A DNA stretch of 28,288 nt from Pseudomonadota bacterium (GTDB lineage: Bacteria; Pseudomonadota; Alphaproteobacteria; Rhizobiales; Xanthobacteraceae): NCBI GenBank assembly GCA_023449855.1, contig JAEXHR010000117.1:1-28288 (forward strand). The letters run 5' to 3'. The stretch's first letter is position 1. Every line of letters starts with the position of its first letter. The notes under the pieces were generated by a model. The model ran no database searches. It was not told where the DNA came from and was given only the letters and a program-made list of their open reading frames with translations. Position numbers and translations under genes: made by a program. Of this stretch, positions 7,871-16,321 are shown in pieces.

Positions 7871-8851
7871 TCAGTCGACCGTGATGTTCGCTTCGCGGAT
7901 GAGCTTGCCCAGCCGGTCGCGCTCGCTCTTCACATGCGTGTCGAGTTCGGCGGGCGTCATCGGCCAGGGCTGATTGCCGATCGGCTCCATCTTCCTCGCG
8001 AATTCCGGCGTCCTGATCACCTTGTTGATGGCAGCGCTGAGCTTGTCGACCACCGGCTGCGGTGTGCCGGCCGGCGCGAACACCGCGAACCAGGTGGCGC
8101 CGACGATGCTCGGGAAACCGAGTTCCTTGAATGTCGGCACTTCCGGCAATTGCGGCAGGCGCTCCTCCGACAGAACCGCGATGGCGCGATACATGCCCGC
8201 CTTGTGATTGGGCACCGTGTTGGTCAGTGCTTCCACATTGCTGTCGACGATGCCGGCCAGCATGTCGTTCATGGCCGGCGCAGCACCACGATAGTGCACG
8301 TGCTGCAGCTTCACGCCGAGTCCGCGCGCCACCACCTCGCCCATCAGATGCACCGTGCTGCCCGGCCCATTAGTGGCATTGTTGACCTTGCTGGGATTGG
8401 CCAGGGCGTAAGCGCGAAACGCGGCGACGTCGGCGGCCGGAAAGTCCTTCTTGACCACGAAAGCGAACGGCACCTTCACCACCATGGCGACCGGCGCAAA
8501 ATCCTCGAGCTTGTATTTGATCGAGGCCAGCAAATGCGGATTGGTCGTGAATGTGGTCGCGCTGGCGAACAGCAGCGTGTAGCCGTCCTTGTCGGCACCG
8601 GCGACATATTGCGCGCCGATCGAGGTCGAGGCGCCGCCGCGGTTCTCGATGATCACCTGCTTGCCGAGATCGGCGCTGAGCTGTTCGGTGAGAATGCGTG
8701 CAACGATATCGGTCGTTCCGCCGGGCGGAAATGGCACGACCATGGTGATGTTGCGATCCGGGTATGACTGCGCCTGCCCCGGCGCGACCGATATCAGCGA
8801 TGCGGCAACGGCCGCGGCGATGGCGATGCATCGGGCTGTCTTGGTGCTCAC
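7871..8851 (-). CDS. Bug/TctC-family substrate-binding protein
   Basis: A 326-residue periplasmic binding protein with a Sec signal peptide ending near residue 27 (SVAPGQA). Family motifs are 'SYPDRNITMVVPFPPGGTTD', 'VIIENRGGASTSIGAQYVA' and 'FAPAGTPQPVVDKL'. I favour the GTG at 8851 because GGGAG lies 5 bases upstream on the minus strand; the longer ATG frame from 8878 lacks such a site. It reads into the class II aldolase-like gene. No permease genes adjoin it, so the ligand and partner are unknown. It is the second of three Bug proteins in the window and only moderately similar to the others. Confidence 0.9.
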   Translation of the reverse strand: MSTKTARCIAIAAAVAASLISVAPGQAQSYPDRNITMVVPFPPGGTTDIVARILTEQLSADLGKQVIIENRGGASTSIGAQYVAGADKDGYTLLFASATTFTTNPHLLASIKYKLEDFAPVAMVVKVPFAFVVKKDFPAADVAAFRAYALANPSKVNNATNGPGSTVHLMGEVVARGLGVKLQHVHYRGAAPAMNDMLAGIVDSNVEALTNTVPNHKAGMYRAIAVLSEERLPQLPEVPTFKELGFPSIVGATWFAVFAPAGTPQPVVDKLSAAINKVIRTPEFARKMEPIGNQPWPMTPAELDTHVKSERDRLGKLIREANITVD

Positions 8852-8985
8852 GTTCTCTCCCATTGTCTGCCGATCCATCGCGTCTGACGACGCGGGCCGG
8901 CATTTTTGCGAGAAGCTAGAGCAAGAGCGAAAACGATGCGAGGGCTAAATCAGCCGATCAGCCATCGGAATATGAGGCGTGCCGA

Positions 8986-9315
8986 TCAGTGCGCGGTGGC
9001 CTTCGAAAACACATTGATAACGACCACGCCGGCAACGATAAGGCCGAGGCCCCCCAGCGCCGCCGCATCGAGCTTCTGGCCCTGAAACACCCAGGCGATG
9101 GTGGTGATCAGAACGATGCCGACGCCCGACCAGATCGCATAGGCGATGCCGGTTGGAATGTCGCGCAGCGCAAGCGACAGGAAATAGAACGAGATGGCAT
9201 AGCCAGCGACCGTGATCGCCGATGGCACCGGCCGGGTGAATCCGTCGGACACTTTGAGAAAACTGGTAGCGACGACCTCCGACAGGATCGCCACCGCAAG
9301 ATAGAGATAGGTCAT
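8986..9315 (-). CDS. emrE: EmrE-like small multidrug resistance (SMR) exporter
   Basis: A 109-residue, four-helix membrane protein closely resembling E. coli EmrE. The proton- and drug-binding glutamate is E13 in 'AILSEVVATSFLK' (E14 in EmrE). The strongly conserved 'IPTGIAYAIWSGVGIVLI' and the end 'GVVVINVFSKATAH' match the quaternary-ammonium exporter branch rather than the guanidinium (Gdx/SugE) branch. It should exchange protons for cationic drugs as an antiparallel dimer. Its start codon overlaps the stop of the upstream 88-residue gene (ATGA), so its translation is probably coupled to that gene. Confidence 0.94.
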   Translation of the reverse strand: MTYLYLAVAILSEVVATSFLKVSDGFTRPVPSAITVAGYAISFYFLSLALRDIPTGIAYAIWSGVGIVLITTIAWVFQGQKLDAAALGGLGLIVAGVVVINVFSKATAH

Positions 9316-9578
9316 GATGTCAGCCTCGCCTGGCGCTTCTTCGGTGTCGCATTCGCCGCACGCTCCAGATAATCGCGGTGGATCGCCTGAACCGTAACAC
9401 GGTCATCGAACTTCACCCGCATGCTGTTCGGCGAGCCCATCCCGACGATAACTCCCTCACGGGCGCCGTAGCTCGGATGCCGCTCAAGACCGAGCCGCGA
9501 CATGCGCACCCGGTCCCCATAGGTCAGGCGATCGGGATCGAGCTCTCGATCGAATTCATCAATCATGGTTCGAGGCAT
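9312..9578 (-). CDS. Hypothetical protein, 88 residues, coupled to the SMR exporter
   Basis: A small basic soluble protein that I do not recognise by family. The middle (about residues 20-70) has a beta-rich pattern, with 'YGDRVRMSRLGLE', 'GAREGVIVGMGSPNSMRVKF' and 'DDRVTVQAIHRDYLE', resembling a small SH3- or KOW-like barrel. The C-terminus is basic (KKRQARLTS). A GGGAG precedes the ATG by 6 bases. The stop overlaps the SMR start by 4 bases, so the two genes form a tight operon. The pump gene at 9591 lies only 12 bases upstream in the same direction, so co-transcription with the RND locus is possible. Confidence 0.75.
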   Translation of the reverse strand: MPRTMIDEFDRELDPDRLTYGDRVRMSRLGLERHPSYGAREGVIVGMGSPNSMRVKFDDRVTVQAIHRDYLERAANATPKKRQARLTS

Positions 9579-9590
9579 AGCTATCTCCCG

Positions 9591-12500
9591 TCAGTTCGTC
9601 CGCGACGCAGCGTCCTCGGATAGCGCCGGCGCGGCATCGTGACGTTGGCGTTTCGCCGGCATCCGGTTGAGGACGAACACGTAAAACACCGGCACAAACA
9701 GCACCGCGAGCACGGTGGCCGAAATCATGCCGCCGAGCACGCCGGTGCCGATGGCGTTCTGACTGCCGGCGCTGGCGCCTGTAGCGATCGCCAGCGGCGT
9801 CACGCCGAGGATGAAGGCGAGCGACGTCATCAGGATCGGGCGAAAGCGGATGAATGCCGCCTCGATGGCCGCTTCGCGCAGCGGCTTGCCTTCGGCATGC
9901 AGCTCTTTCGCGAACTCGACGATCAGGATCGCGTTCTTCGCCGACAGGCCGATGATGGCGATCAGGCCGACCTTGAAATAGATGTCGTTCGGCATGTCGC
10001 GCAGCATCACCGCCAGCAGCGAACCGACGATACCGAGCGGCACCACCAGCATCACCGAAAGCGGAATCGACCAGCTCTCATAGAGCGCCGCTAGCAGCAG
10101 GAAGACGAACAGCACGCTCAGCCCGAGCAGGAACGGCGCCTGATTGCCGGACTCGATCTCCTGCTGCGACTGCCCGGCCCACTGATAACCGAAGCCATCG
10201 GGCAATTGCGCGACCAGCCGCTCCATCTCCTTGATGGCGTCGCCCGACGAATAGCCTGGCGCGGCGTCGCCGGAGATGCGGATCGACGGATAGCCATTGA
10301 AGCCGACCACCTGCACCGGTCCCTTGGCCCACTCGGTCCGGGCAAAGGCCGACAACGGCACCATGCCGCCACTGGCATTGCGGACATTGAGCTTCAGGAG
10401 ATCGTCGGCCTGCATGCGACGATCATCCTCGGCCTGAATGGTGACGCGCTGCATGCGCCCGGCATTGGGGAAATCGTTGACATAGGACGAGCCGAGACTC
10501 GCAGACACGGTGGCATTGATGTCCGCGAAGGACACGCCGAACGTATTCGCCTTCTCGCGATCGATGACCAGATTGAGCTGTGCCGAATTCGACAGCCCCT
10601 CGATGCGCAGGCCGACCAGCACCGGGCTCTTGGCACCCGCCGCCATCAACTGGGCCGCAGCAGCTGACAATGCCGCCGAGCCACGATTGCTGCGATCCTG
10701 CAGGCGGAAGGTGAAGCCGGTCGAATTGCCGAGACCTTCGATGGGCGGTGGCGAGAGCGCAAAGGCCATCGCATCGCCGATCTTGGCGAATTCAGCATTG
10801 GCGCGGTTCACGATCTCCGGTGCGGCATCCTTGGCCTTGCGTTCGCTCCAGTCCTTCAGCGTCGGGAATGCGATGCCCGAGCTGAGGCCGTTGCCGGAGA
10901 AGCTGAAGCCGAGCACGGTGAACATGCTGGCGACCCCCTCCTCCTTCATGAAGACGCTCTCGACCTGCTTCACGGATTCCAGCGTGCGCGACTGGCTCGC
11001 TTCCGGCGGCGCCTGGATGTCGGTGATGACATAGCCCTGGTCTTCCGTCGGCAGGAAGCCCGACGGCAGCCGCACATAGGCCCAGCCGAGGCCGACCAGC
11101 AACGCGAGATAGACGACCATGATCCGGCCCGTACGACTGGTCGCCCAGCCGACGCTGGAGCGATAGCGGCCAGCAAGACGATCGAAGCTGCGGTTGAACC
11201 AACCGAAGAAGCCGCCCTTCTCGTGATGGCCTTCCGGAATCGGCTTCAGGAACGTCGCGCACAGCGCAGGCGTGAGCGTCAGTGCGAGGAAGCCCGAGAA
11301 CAGGATCGATACCACCATGGTGAGGCTGAACTGCCGATAGATGATGCCGACCGCTCCGGGAAAGAATGCCATCGGCACGAACACCGCCGTCAGCACCAGC
11401 GTGATGCCGACAATGGCGCCGCTGATCTGCTTCATCGCCTTGATGGTCGCGGCGCGCGGCGACAGCCCTTCCTGCGCCATCAGCCGTTCGACATTCTCCA
11501 CCACCACGATGGCGTCATCGACGAGAATGCCGATGGCCAGCACCATGGCGAACATGGTCAGCACATTGATGGAGAAACCGGTCGCGAACATCACCGCACA
11601 GGTGCCGAGCAATGCGATCGGCACCACGATGGTCGGGATCAGCGTGTAGCGGAAATTCTGCAGGAACAGGAACATCACGATGAAGACGAGACCGATGGCT
11701 TCAGCCAGCGTGTGCAGCACCTTCTCGATGGACGCCTTGACGAAGGGGGTCGTGTCATAGGGGATTTCGTAAGTCAGCCCTTTCGGGAAGAACTTCGAGA
11801 GCTCCTTCATCTTGGCGTTGACCGCCTCCGACGTCGCCAGCGCATTGCCCGTCGCCGACATCTGCACGCCGATGGCCGCCGCCGGCTTGCCGTTCAGGCG
11901 GCTCGCGAAATTGTAGTCCTCGCCGCCGACCTCGACCCGCGCGACATCGCGCAGCCGCACCGAGGAGCCGTCACGATTGGCGCGCAGGACGATGGAACCG
12001 AACTCGTCGGGCGTGCCCAATTGTCCTTTCACCAACACCGGTGCCGAGACTTCCTGCGACACCGGATTGGGCGTCGCGCCGATACGGCCCGCCGAGACCT
12101 GCGCATTCTGCGCGGAGATCGCGGCGGTGATGTCGGACGATGTCAGGCCGAGGCCGAGCATCTTGTCGGGATCGATCCAGACGCGCATCGAGCGCTGCGT
12201 GCCGAACAGCTGCGCCTTGCCGACACCGGGAACGCGCCGTATTTCGCTGAGCACGTTGCGCGTGATGTAGTCGCCAAGCGCGATACTATCCATGCTGCCG
12301 TCAGTGGTCTGCATGGAGATGAACAGCAGGAATGCGATCGAACCTTCTTCGACGATGATGCCCTGCTGGGTCACGGCGCGCGGCAGCCGCGACTCCACGC
12401 GGCGAATGCGGTTCTGCACATCCACCGTCGCCTGCGCGATGGTCGTACCCGGCTGGAAGGTGACGTCGATCTGGATCGCGCCGGTCGCATCCGCCGTCGA

Positions 12501-12737
12501 CTCGAAATACATCAGACCGGGAATGCCGTTGAGCTGATCCTCAATCAGCCGCGTCACGCCCTGATAGATCTCCTCGGCCGATGCGCCGGGATAATTGGTC
12601 GTGATGGCGATGCGCGGCGGCGCGATGCTCGGATATTGCGCCTCCGGCAAATTCGGAATCGCCAGCGCGCCGGCAATCATGATGAAGATCGCGACCACCC
12701 AGGCAAAGATCGGCCGCGCGATGAAGAAATTCGACAT
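9591..12737 (-). CDS. AcrB/MexB-like RND multidrug efflux pump (HAE1 family)
   Basis: A 1048-residue inner-membrane pump, the usual length for AcrB. The N-terminus 'MSNFFIARPIFAWVVAIFIM' is the classic first helix. The proton-relay pair D407-D408 sits in 'GILVDDAIVVVENVER', and the matching lysine in 'GLSAKNAILIVEFAK'. The two large periplasmic loops, including 'YPGASAEEIYQGVTRLIE' and 'SPPPIEGLGNSTGFTF', place it with tripartite drug pumps. It should export hydrophobic compounds by proton antiport. It lies 12 bases after the adaptor gene, with an ATG at 12737, so the two form one operon. No outer-membrane channel gene follows, so a TolC/OprM-type channel must be encoded elsewhere. Substrates cannot be predicted. 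Confidence 0.96.
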   Translation of the reverse strand: MSNFFIARPIFAWVVAIFIMIAGALAIPNLPEAQYPSIAPPRIAITTNYPGASAEEIYQGVTRLIEDQLNGIPGLMYFESTADATGAIQIDVTFQPGTTIAQATVDVQNRIRRVESRLPRAVTQQGIIVEEGSIAFLLFISMQTTDGSMDSIALGDYITRNVLSEIRRVPGVGKAQLFGTQRSMRVWIDPDKMLGLGLTSSDITAAISAQNAQVSAGRIGATPNPVSQEVSAPVLVKGQLGTPDEFGSIVLRANRDGSSVRLRDVARVEVGGEDYNFASRLNGKPAAAIGVQMSATGNALATSEAVNAKMKELSKFFPKGLTYEIPYDTTPFVKASIEKVLHTLAEAIGLVFIVMFLFLQNFRYTLIPTIVVPIALLGTCAVMFATGFSINVLTMFAMVLAIGILVDDAIVVVENVERLMAQEGLSPRAATIKAMKQISGAIVGITLVLTAVFVPMAFFPGAVGIIYRQFSLTMVVSILFSGFLALTLTPALCATFLKPIPEGHHEKGGFFGWFNRSFDRLAGRYRSSVGWATSRTGRIMVVYLALLVGLGWAYVRLPSGFLPTEDQGYVITDIQAPPEASQSRTLESVKQVESVFMKEEGVASMFTVLGFSFSGNGLSSGIAFPTLKDWSERKAKDAAPEIVNRANAEFAKIGDAMAFALSPPPIEGLGNSTGFTFRLQDRSNRGSAALSAAAAQLMAAGAKSPVLVGLRIEGLSNSAQLNLVIDREKANTFGVSFADINATVSASLGSSYVNDFPNAGRMQRVTIQAEDDRRMQADDLLKLNVRNASGGMVPLSAFARTEWAKGPVQVVGFNGYPSIRISGDAAPGYSSGDAIKEMERLVAQLPDGFGYQWAGQSQQEIESGNQAPFLLGLSVLFVFLLLAALYESWSIPLSVMLVVPLGIVGSLLAVMLRDMPNDIYFKVGLIAIIGLSAKNAILIVEFAKELHAEGKPLREAAIEAAFIRFRPILMTSLAFILGVTPLAIATGASAGSQNAIGTGVLGGMISATVLAVLFVPVFYVFVLNRMPAKRQRHDAAPALSEDAASRTN

Positions 12738-12749
12738 GAACGGCGCGTC

Positions 12750-13937
12750 CTACTTGCTTGGCTGTGCGTCAGCGGTGGCATTCGCCGCCGACTGGCTGCG
12801 CCAGGGCTTCGGATCGACAGTCGCCCCCGGCGCCAGCGTCTGGAAGCCCTCGACAACGACGCTGTCGCCGGCGTTGAGCCCGCTCTTGATGATCCAGCGT
12901 CCGTTGACGAGGCGCGACGGCGTCACGTTACGAAGCTCGGCCTTGCGATCGGCCGTGACGACATAGAGTTGGGCCTGCCCACCAGGATCCCGCTGCAGAG
13001 CGCGCTCCGGTACCGACAGCGCATTCTGCTGCTCGCCCTGCACGATCTGCACACGGACATACATGCCGGGGAGAAGATCGCCGTCCGGATTGGGAAACTC
13101 GCCGCGCAGCGTAATCTGGCCGGTGCTCGTATCGACTGCGGCTTCCGAGAACAGCAGGCGACCGTGATGGGCATAGTCCGAACCATCGTCAAAGCGCAGG
13201 CGCACCTCGGCGGCATCGCCGCCCTGCTCCTTCGCATTCGCCTGCGCGGCACGCTTCAGCGCGAGCAGTTCGTTGGCCGACTGGGTGAAGTCGGCATAAA
13301 CCGGTTCGAGCTGCTGGATCGTGGCGAGGCTCTCGCTGCCGCCGACGCTGACCAGCGCCCCCTCGGTGATCAGCGCGCGGCCGATACGGCCGGTGATCGG
13401 TGCCCGGACCTCGGTATATTGCAGATCGAGCTGAGCAGCTTCGAGCCCCGCCCGCGCCGACGCCTCGTCGGCTTCGGCCTGGGCCAGTTCGGCGACCGCA
13501 CGGTCATAGAGCTGACCGGTGGTGACGTCGCGCTCCTTGAGCTGCGTCTGGCGCTCGGCCTGCTGTTTGGCGAGCACGCGCGTGGCCTCCGCCCGCTGCA
13601 GGGCCGCCTTGGCACTGTTCACCCGCACACGGAACGGCGCGGGATCGATGCGATAGAGCACATCGCCCTCACGGACGATGGTCCCCTGCTTGAACACCCG
13701 CTCGACCACGATGCCGGCGACCCGCGGACGCACCTCGGCGATCCGCGTCGGCGCGATGCGGCCGGGCAGATCGTTGACGATCCGCAGCGTCTGCGGGCTG
13801 ACGGTCACCACACTGACGCTCGTCGCCGGCGCTCCCTGGCCATTCGCAGCCTGTTTGCCTTCGCCGCAGCCCGCAAGCAGGACAGCCGCCACCGAGAGCG
13901 CCGCGAACGGAGCAATATTCTTCGTCTTGCCAAACAC
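12750..13937 (-). CDS. AcrA/MexA-like RND periplasmic adaptor lipoprotein
   Basis: A 395-residue membrane-fusion protein. The N-terminus is a lipoprotein signal with lipobox LLAGC and predicted acylated C24. A lipoyl/barrel-sandwich segment ('LPGRIAPTRIAEVRPRVAG') follows. The alpha-hairpin, rich in Ala, Gln and Arg, lies at about 100-165 ('AALQRAEATRVLAKQQAERQ'). The returning lipoyl half 'YTEVRAPITGRIGRALITEG' and the beta-barrel and membrane-proximal domains complete the order. It links the RND pump to an outer-membrane channel. The start is GTG at 13937, with GGTGAT about 4 bases upstream as a weak site. It opens the operon divergent from a TetR-type gene. Confidence 0.94.
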   Translation of the reverse strand: MFGKTKNIAPFAALSVAAVLLAGCGEGKQAANGQGAPATSVSVVTVSPQTLRIVNDLPGRIAPTRIAEVRPRVAGIVVERVFKQGTIVREGDVLYRIDPAPFRVRVNSAKAALQRAEATRVLAKQQAERQTQLKERDVTTGQLYDRAVAELAQAEADEASARAGLEAAQLDLQYTEVRAPITGRIGRALITEGALVSVGGSESLATIQQLEPVYADFTQSANELLALKRAAQANAKEQGGDAAEVRLRFDDGSDYAHHGRLLFSEAAVDTSTGQITLRGEFPNPDGDLLPGMYVRVQIVQGEQQNALSVPERALQRDPGGQAQLYVVTADRKAELRNVTPSRLVNGRWIIKSGLNAGDSVVVEGFQTLAPGATVDPKPWRSQSAANATADAQPSK

Positions 13938-14021
13938 TTAAATCACCATCGATCGGGAAGCCGAAACCGCAGACAGCGCTCTCTCGGCCTGAAAACTCGC
14001 CGGATTCGAGCGAGGATTCGA

Positions 14022-14051
14022 AACATACCATCTGGTTGGTTTGCGTTTCAA
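14022..14051 (-). promoter_or_regulatory. Candidate promoter of the AcrAB-like operon
   Basis: On the minus strand, a -35-like TTGAAA (14051-14046) and a -10-like TATGTT (14027-14022) are separated by 18 bases. Inverted copies of AAACATA (14021-14027) and TATGTTT (14056-14062) flank the middle of this divergent region. The motif ACCATCTGGTTGGT at 14027-14040 has ACCA/TGGT ends and could be part of an operator for the divergent TetR protein. Hexamers of this kind also arise by chance, so this is tentative. Confidence 0.45.
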
Positions 14052-14133
14052 CCCTTATGTTTGCATTGCAGCATGCGGAACGCAGTTGCCAATAGCGCTT
14101 GCAACGACAACCCCTGCCCGGCCAGATGATCCG

Positions 14134-14697
14134 ATGAGCGAAGGCTACGAACGCAAAAAACAACCCGAACTGGTCCGCCGAGCGCTGATCGACCACGCGG
14201 CGCGCCTGGCGACCGAATGCGGCCTGCAGGCGGTGACCGTGCAGGCTGTGGCGGACGCGGCCGGCGTCACCAAAGGCGGACTGTTTCATCACTTCCCCAA
14301 CAAGCAGGCGCTGATCGAAGCCGTCCTCAAGGATCAGCTCGACAGGTTCGACGCCGTCATCGAGGCGACGCTGGCGCAGGATGACGACAGCTATGGCTGC
14401 TTCACGCGCGCTTACGTGATTGCCAATCTCTCAATGGCCGAATATGCGCCCGCACTGGAATCGACCTGCATTGCGCTGCTCACCGATCCCGTCGCGCGCA
14501 CGCACTGGGCGGACTGGCTGCGCGCCCGCCTCGAGCGCCACCACGCAACGGACGCTGCGCCCGCGCTGGAGATCGTGCGCTACGCCGCCGACGGCGTCTG
14601 GCTGGCCGATCTGCAGCAGGTGCCGACCGATCTGCGCATCGAACGCGACGCATTGCGCAAGCGCTTGCTGACGATGGCAACCATGCGTCCGGAGTAA
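14134..14697 (+). CDS. TetR-family regulator divergent from the AcrAB-like operon
   Basis: A 187-residue TetR-type repressor. The N-terminal DNA-binding domain includes 'ERKKQPELVRRALIDHAARL' and the helix-turn-helix 'TVQAVADAAGVTKGGLFHHF' (about 30-50), followed by 'PNKQALIEAVLKDQ'. The C-terminal helical domain should hold a drug-binding pocket, but I cannot identify a ligand. The ATG at 14134 begins a normal TetR N-terminus; the longer frame from 14041 runs through the divergent promoter region and is not protein-like. By position it probably represses the adjacent AcrAB-like operon and itself. Confidence 0.92.
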   Translation: MSEGYERKKQPELVRRALIDHAARLATECGLQAVTVQAVADAAGVTKGGLFHHFPNKQALIEAVLKDQLDRFDAVIEATLAQDDDSYGCFTRAYVIANLSMAEYAPALESTCIALLTDPVARTHWADWLRARLERHHATDAAPALEIVRYAADGVWLADLQQVPTDLRIERDALRKRLLTMATMRPE

Positions 14698-14769
14698 CGC
14701 AGCACCACCGATTTGGCCGATGTCTCAGGCCGCGGCACAGGCTATCTCGACGTCACTGAATGATGCGAG

Positions 14770-15240
14770 ATGACCGTGATCGACGCGACACCCCCGCCTG
14801 CCGCCGCACTTGCTCCGGCGTTCTTCAAACTCCTCACCGATAGTTACCGGCGCACGGTCGGCAAGCCATTGGTCGATGGCGGACAGGATGCAGCATGGCT
14901 CTACAGCGACGCACCATTTGCCCTGCTCGCGCACAGCACCGCCGCCGATCCGGTGTTCGTCTACGCCAATCGCACGGCGCAACGCTGCTTCGAATATGGC
15001 TGGGACGAATTCATCACCATTCCCTCACGCCTGTCTGCGGAAGCGCCCAATCGCGAGGAACGGCAACGTCTGCTCGACGCTGTCGCCCGCAACGGCTTCA
15101 TCGACGATTATCGCGGCATGCGGGTCGCCAAATCCGGCCGCCGCTTCTGGATCGAGGGCGGCGTCGTGTGGGAGCTGGCCGACGAGCAAGGTCGGCGCCG
15201 CGGTCAGGCGGCGCTTTTCACGTCATGGACGGATGCGTAA
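14770..15240 (+). CDS. MEKHLA domain protein
   Basis: A 156-residue protein occupied almost entirely by a MEKHLA domain, a PAS-related fold. Landmarks are 'FFKLLTDSYRRTVGKPLV' (19-36), 'AWLYSDAPFALLAHSTAADPVFVYANRTAQRCF' in the middle and 'EEFITIPSRLSAE'-type text just after it (here 'DEFITIPSRLSAEAPNR'). The last part, 'RFWIEGGVVWEL', is PAS-like. Members occur alone in bacteria and at the C-terminus of plant HD-ZIP III proteins. They may sense light, oxygen or redox, but no ligand is known. It is a single-gene unit as far as I can see. Confidence 0.88.
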   Translation: MTVIDATPPPAAALAPAFFKLLTDSYRRTVGKPLVDGGQDAAWLYSDAPFALLAHSTAADPVFVYANRTAQRCFEYGWDEFITIPSRLSAEAPNREERQRLLDAVARNGFIDDYRGMRVAKSGRRFWIEGGVVWELADEQGRRRGQAALFTSWTDA

Positions 15241-15335
15241 GCAAGTGCCGGCGCATGAAGGCAAGCATGCCTCTTTCGCCGCACCGTTTTGTGCGTCGCC
15301 CTGAAATGACCACAGGGATTCAGCTATAGAGCTGG

Positions 15336-15953
15336 ATGACATTTTTGCGACAGCAACAGCTTCAGTGGCGGTTGATTGCGCCGCTGACCGGGTTCGCGGC
15401 GCTGCTGCTGACGCCCGGCCTTGCCATTCACTGGGGCCTGTTGCCGTTCGAATACCGGATCCATGCCTTGCTGCTGGTGTCCGCACTTTGCATCTCGCTC
15501 TGCCTGATGGCGGGTGTTTCCTTTGCCGAATTGGGACTGAGCCGCCCATCCGATCGAAGCCATTGGGTGTTTTGCGCAGCGATCACTGCGGGCGTCGCGG
15601 CGATCATGGTGGCGCAAACACGATTTTTCACCTTCGGTCATACACCGCCGGCCTGGCTCGGTTTCGCTCCGTTCTATGTGCTGGTGTCCAGCCCTTGTCA
15701 GGAGGTGCTGTGCCGATCGATCCCGAAGCTCATGACCGACCGGCTACAGGTCAGCCCGTGGACGTATGTGATCTATTCGTCGGCGGTATTCTCGCTGATC
15801 CACATCGCCTATGGCGACAGCGTCCTGCTGATCAATACTTTTCTCGTCGGCATCGTGTGGGGATTTGCCTATCTGCGGATGCGCAACATCTGGCCGGTGA
15901 TCCTGTCGCATGCGGCCATCGGTACGCTGGCTTTCTCGCTCGGGATTGCCTGA
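15336..15953 (+). CDS. CPBP-family intramembrane protein (altered motif)
   Basis: A 205-residue integral membrane protein with about six hydrophobic segments and CPBP (CAAX protease / bacteriocin-processing; Abi) motifs. Motif 1 is normally EExxxR, but here it reads Q122-E123-V-L-C-R127 in 'SPCQEVLCRSI', so the first glutamate is Gln. Motif 2 is F152-S-L-I-H156. Motif 3 histidine is H192 in 'ILSHAAIG'. The change may weaken or alter proteolysis; a non-protease role is possible. The ATG at 15336 has a weak upstream purine signal. The gene converges on the small membrane protein that ends at 15964. Confidence 0.86.
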   Translation: MTFLRQQQLQWRLIAPLTGFAALLLTPGLAIHWGLLPFEYRIHALLLVSALCISLCLMAGVSFAELGLSRPSDRSHWVFCAAITAGVAAIMVAQTRFFTFGHTPPAWLGFAPFYVLVSSPCQEVLCRSIPKLMTDRLQVSPWTYVIYSSAVFSLIHIAYGDSVLLINTFLVGIVWGFAYLRMRNIWPVILSHAAIGTLAFSLGIA

Positions 15954-15963
15954 TGCAGGCTAA

Positions 15964-16242
15964 TTAACGCCCGCCGCCGCCAAAGCTGATCTTGATCTGG
16001 TGGAGCAGCGTCAGCACCCAGCACAGCGCGAACGATCCGGCGAGACCGTAGCCGGTGCGACGATCGATCAACGACAGGCCCGTCCAGAGATAGATGCGAT
16101 ACAGCCAGAGCCCGGCGATGCCGACACCGAGCAGGCACACCAGCAGCTTCACGAAGCGCGCATTGGCAACGCCGACCGCGGCGAACAGGATGGTCAGCGG
16201 GACCAGAAACAGCTGGCAGACGGCAATCAGGCTCTCGTTCAC
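15964..16242 (-). CDS. Small membrane protein, hypothetical
   Basis: A 92-residue protein with three predicted membrane segments: 'LIAVCQLFLVPLTILFAAVG', 'FVKLLVCLLGVGIAGLWLY' and 'GYGLAGSFALCWVLTLL'. A short basic tail (KISFGGGGR) follows. I recognise no family. The GTG at 16242 is preferred because GGAG lies 6 bases upstream (16252-16249); the longer TTG frame from 16248 would start right against that site. It ends 10 bases from the convergent CPBP gene. Confidence 0.7.
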   Translation of the reverse strand: MNESLIAVCQLFLVPLTILFAAVGVANARFVKLLVCLLGVGIAGLWLYRIYLWTGLSLIDRRTGYGLAGSFALCWVLTLLHQIKISFGGGGR

Positions 16243-16321
16243 GGGCAACTCCGGGAGAATCGCGATGGCGACTCAGTCGGGGCACCCTATCCAGCCAATT
16301 TGAAACAAATGGTTGCCCGCC

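Noticed and set aside
11223..14129. Plus-strand open frame of 968 codons opposite the AcrAB-like operon
   Set aside because: It is a mirror frame of two clear RND genes. The translation is dominated by His, Arg and Asp with no membrane or enzyme motif.
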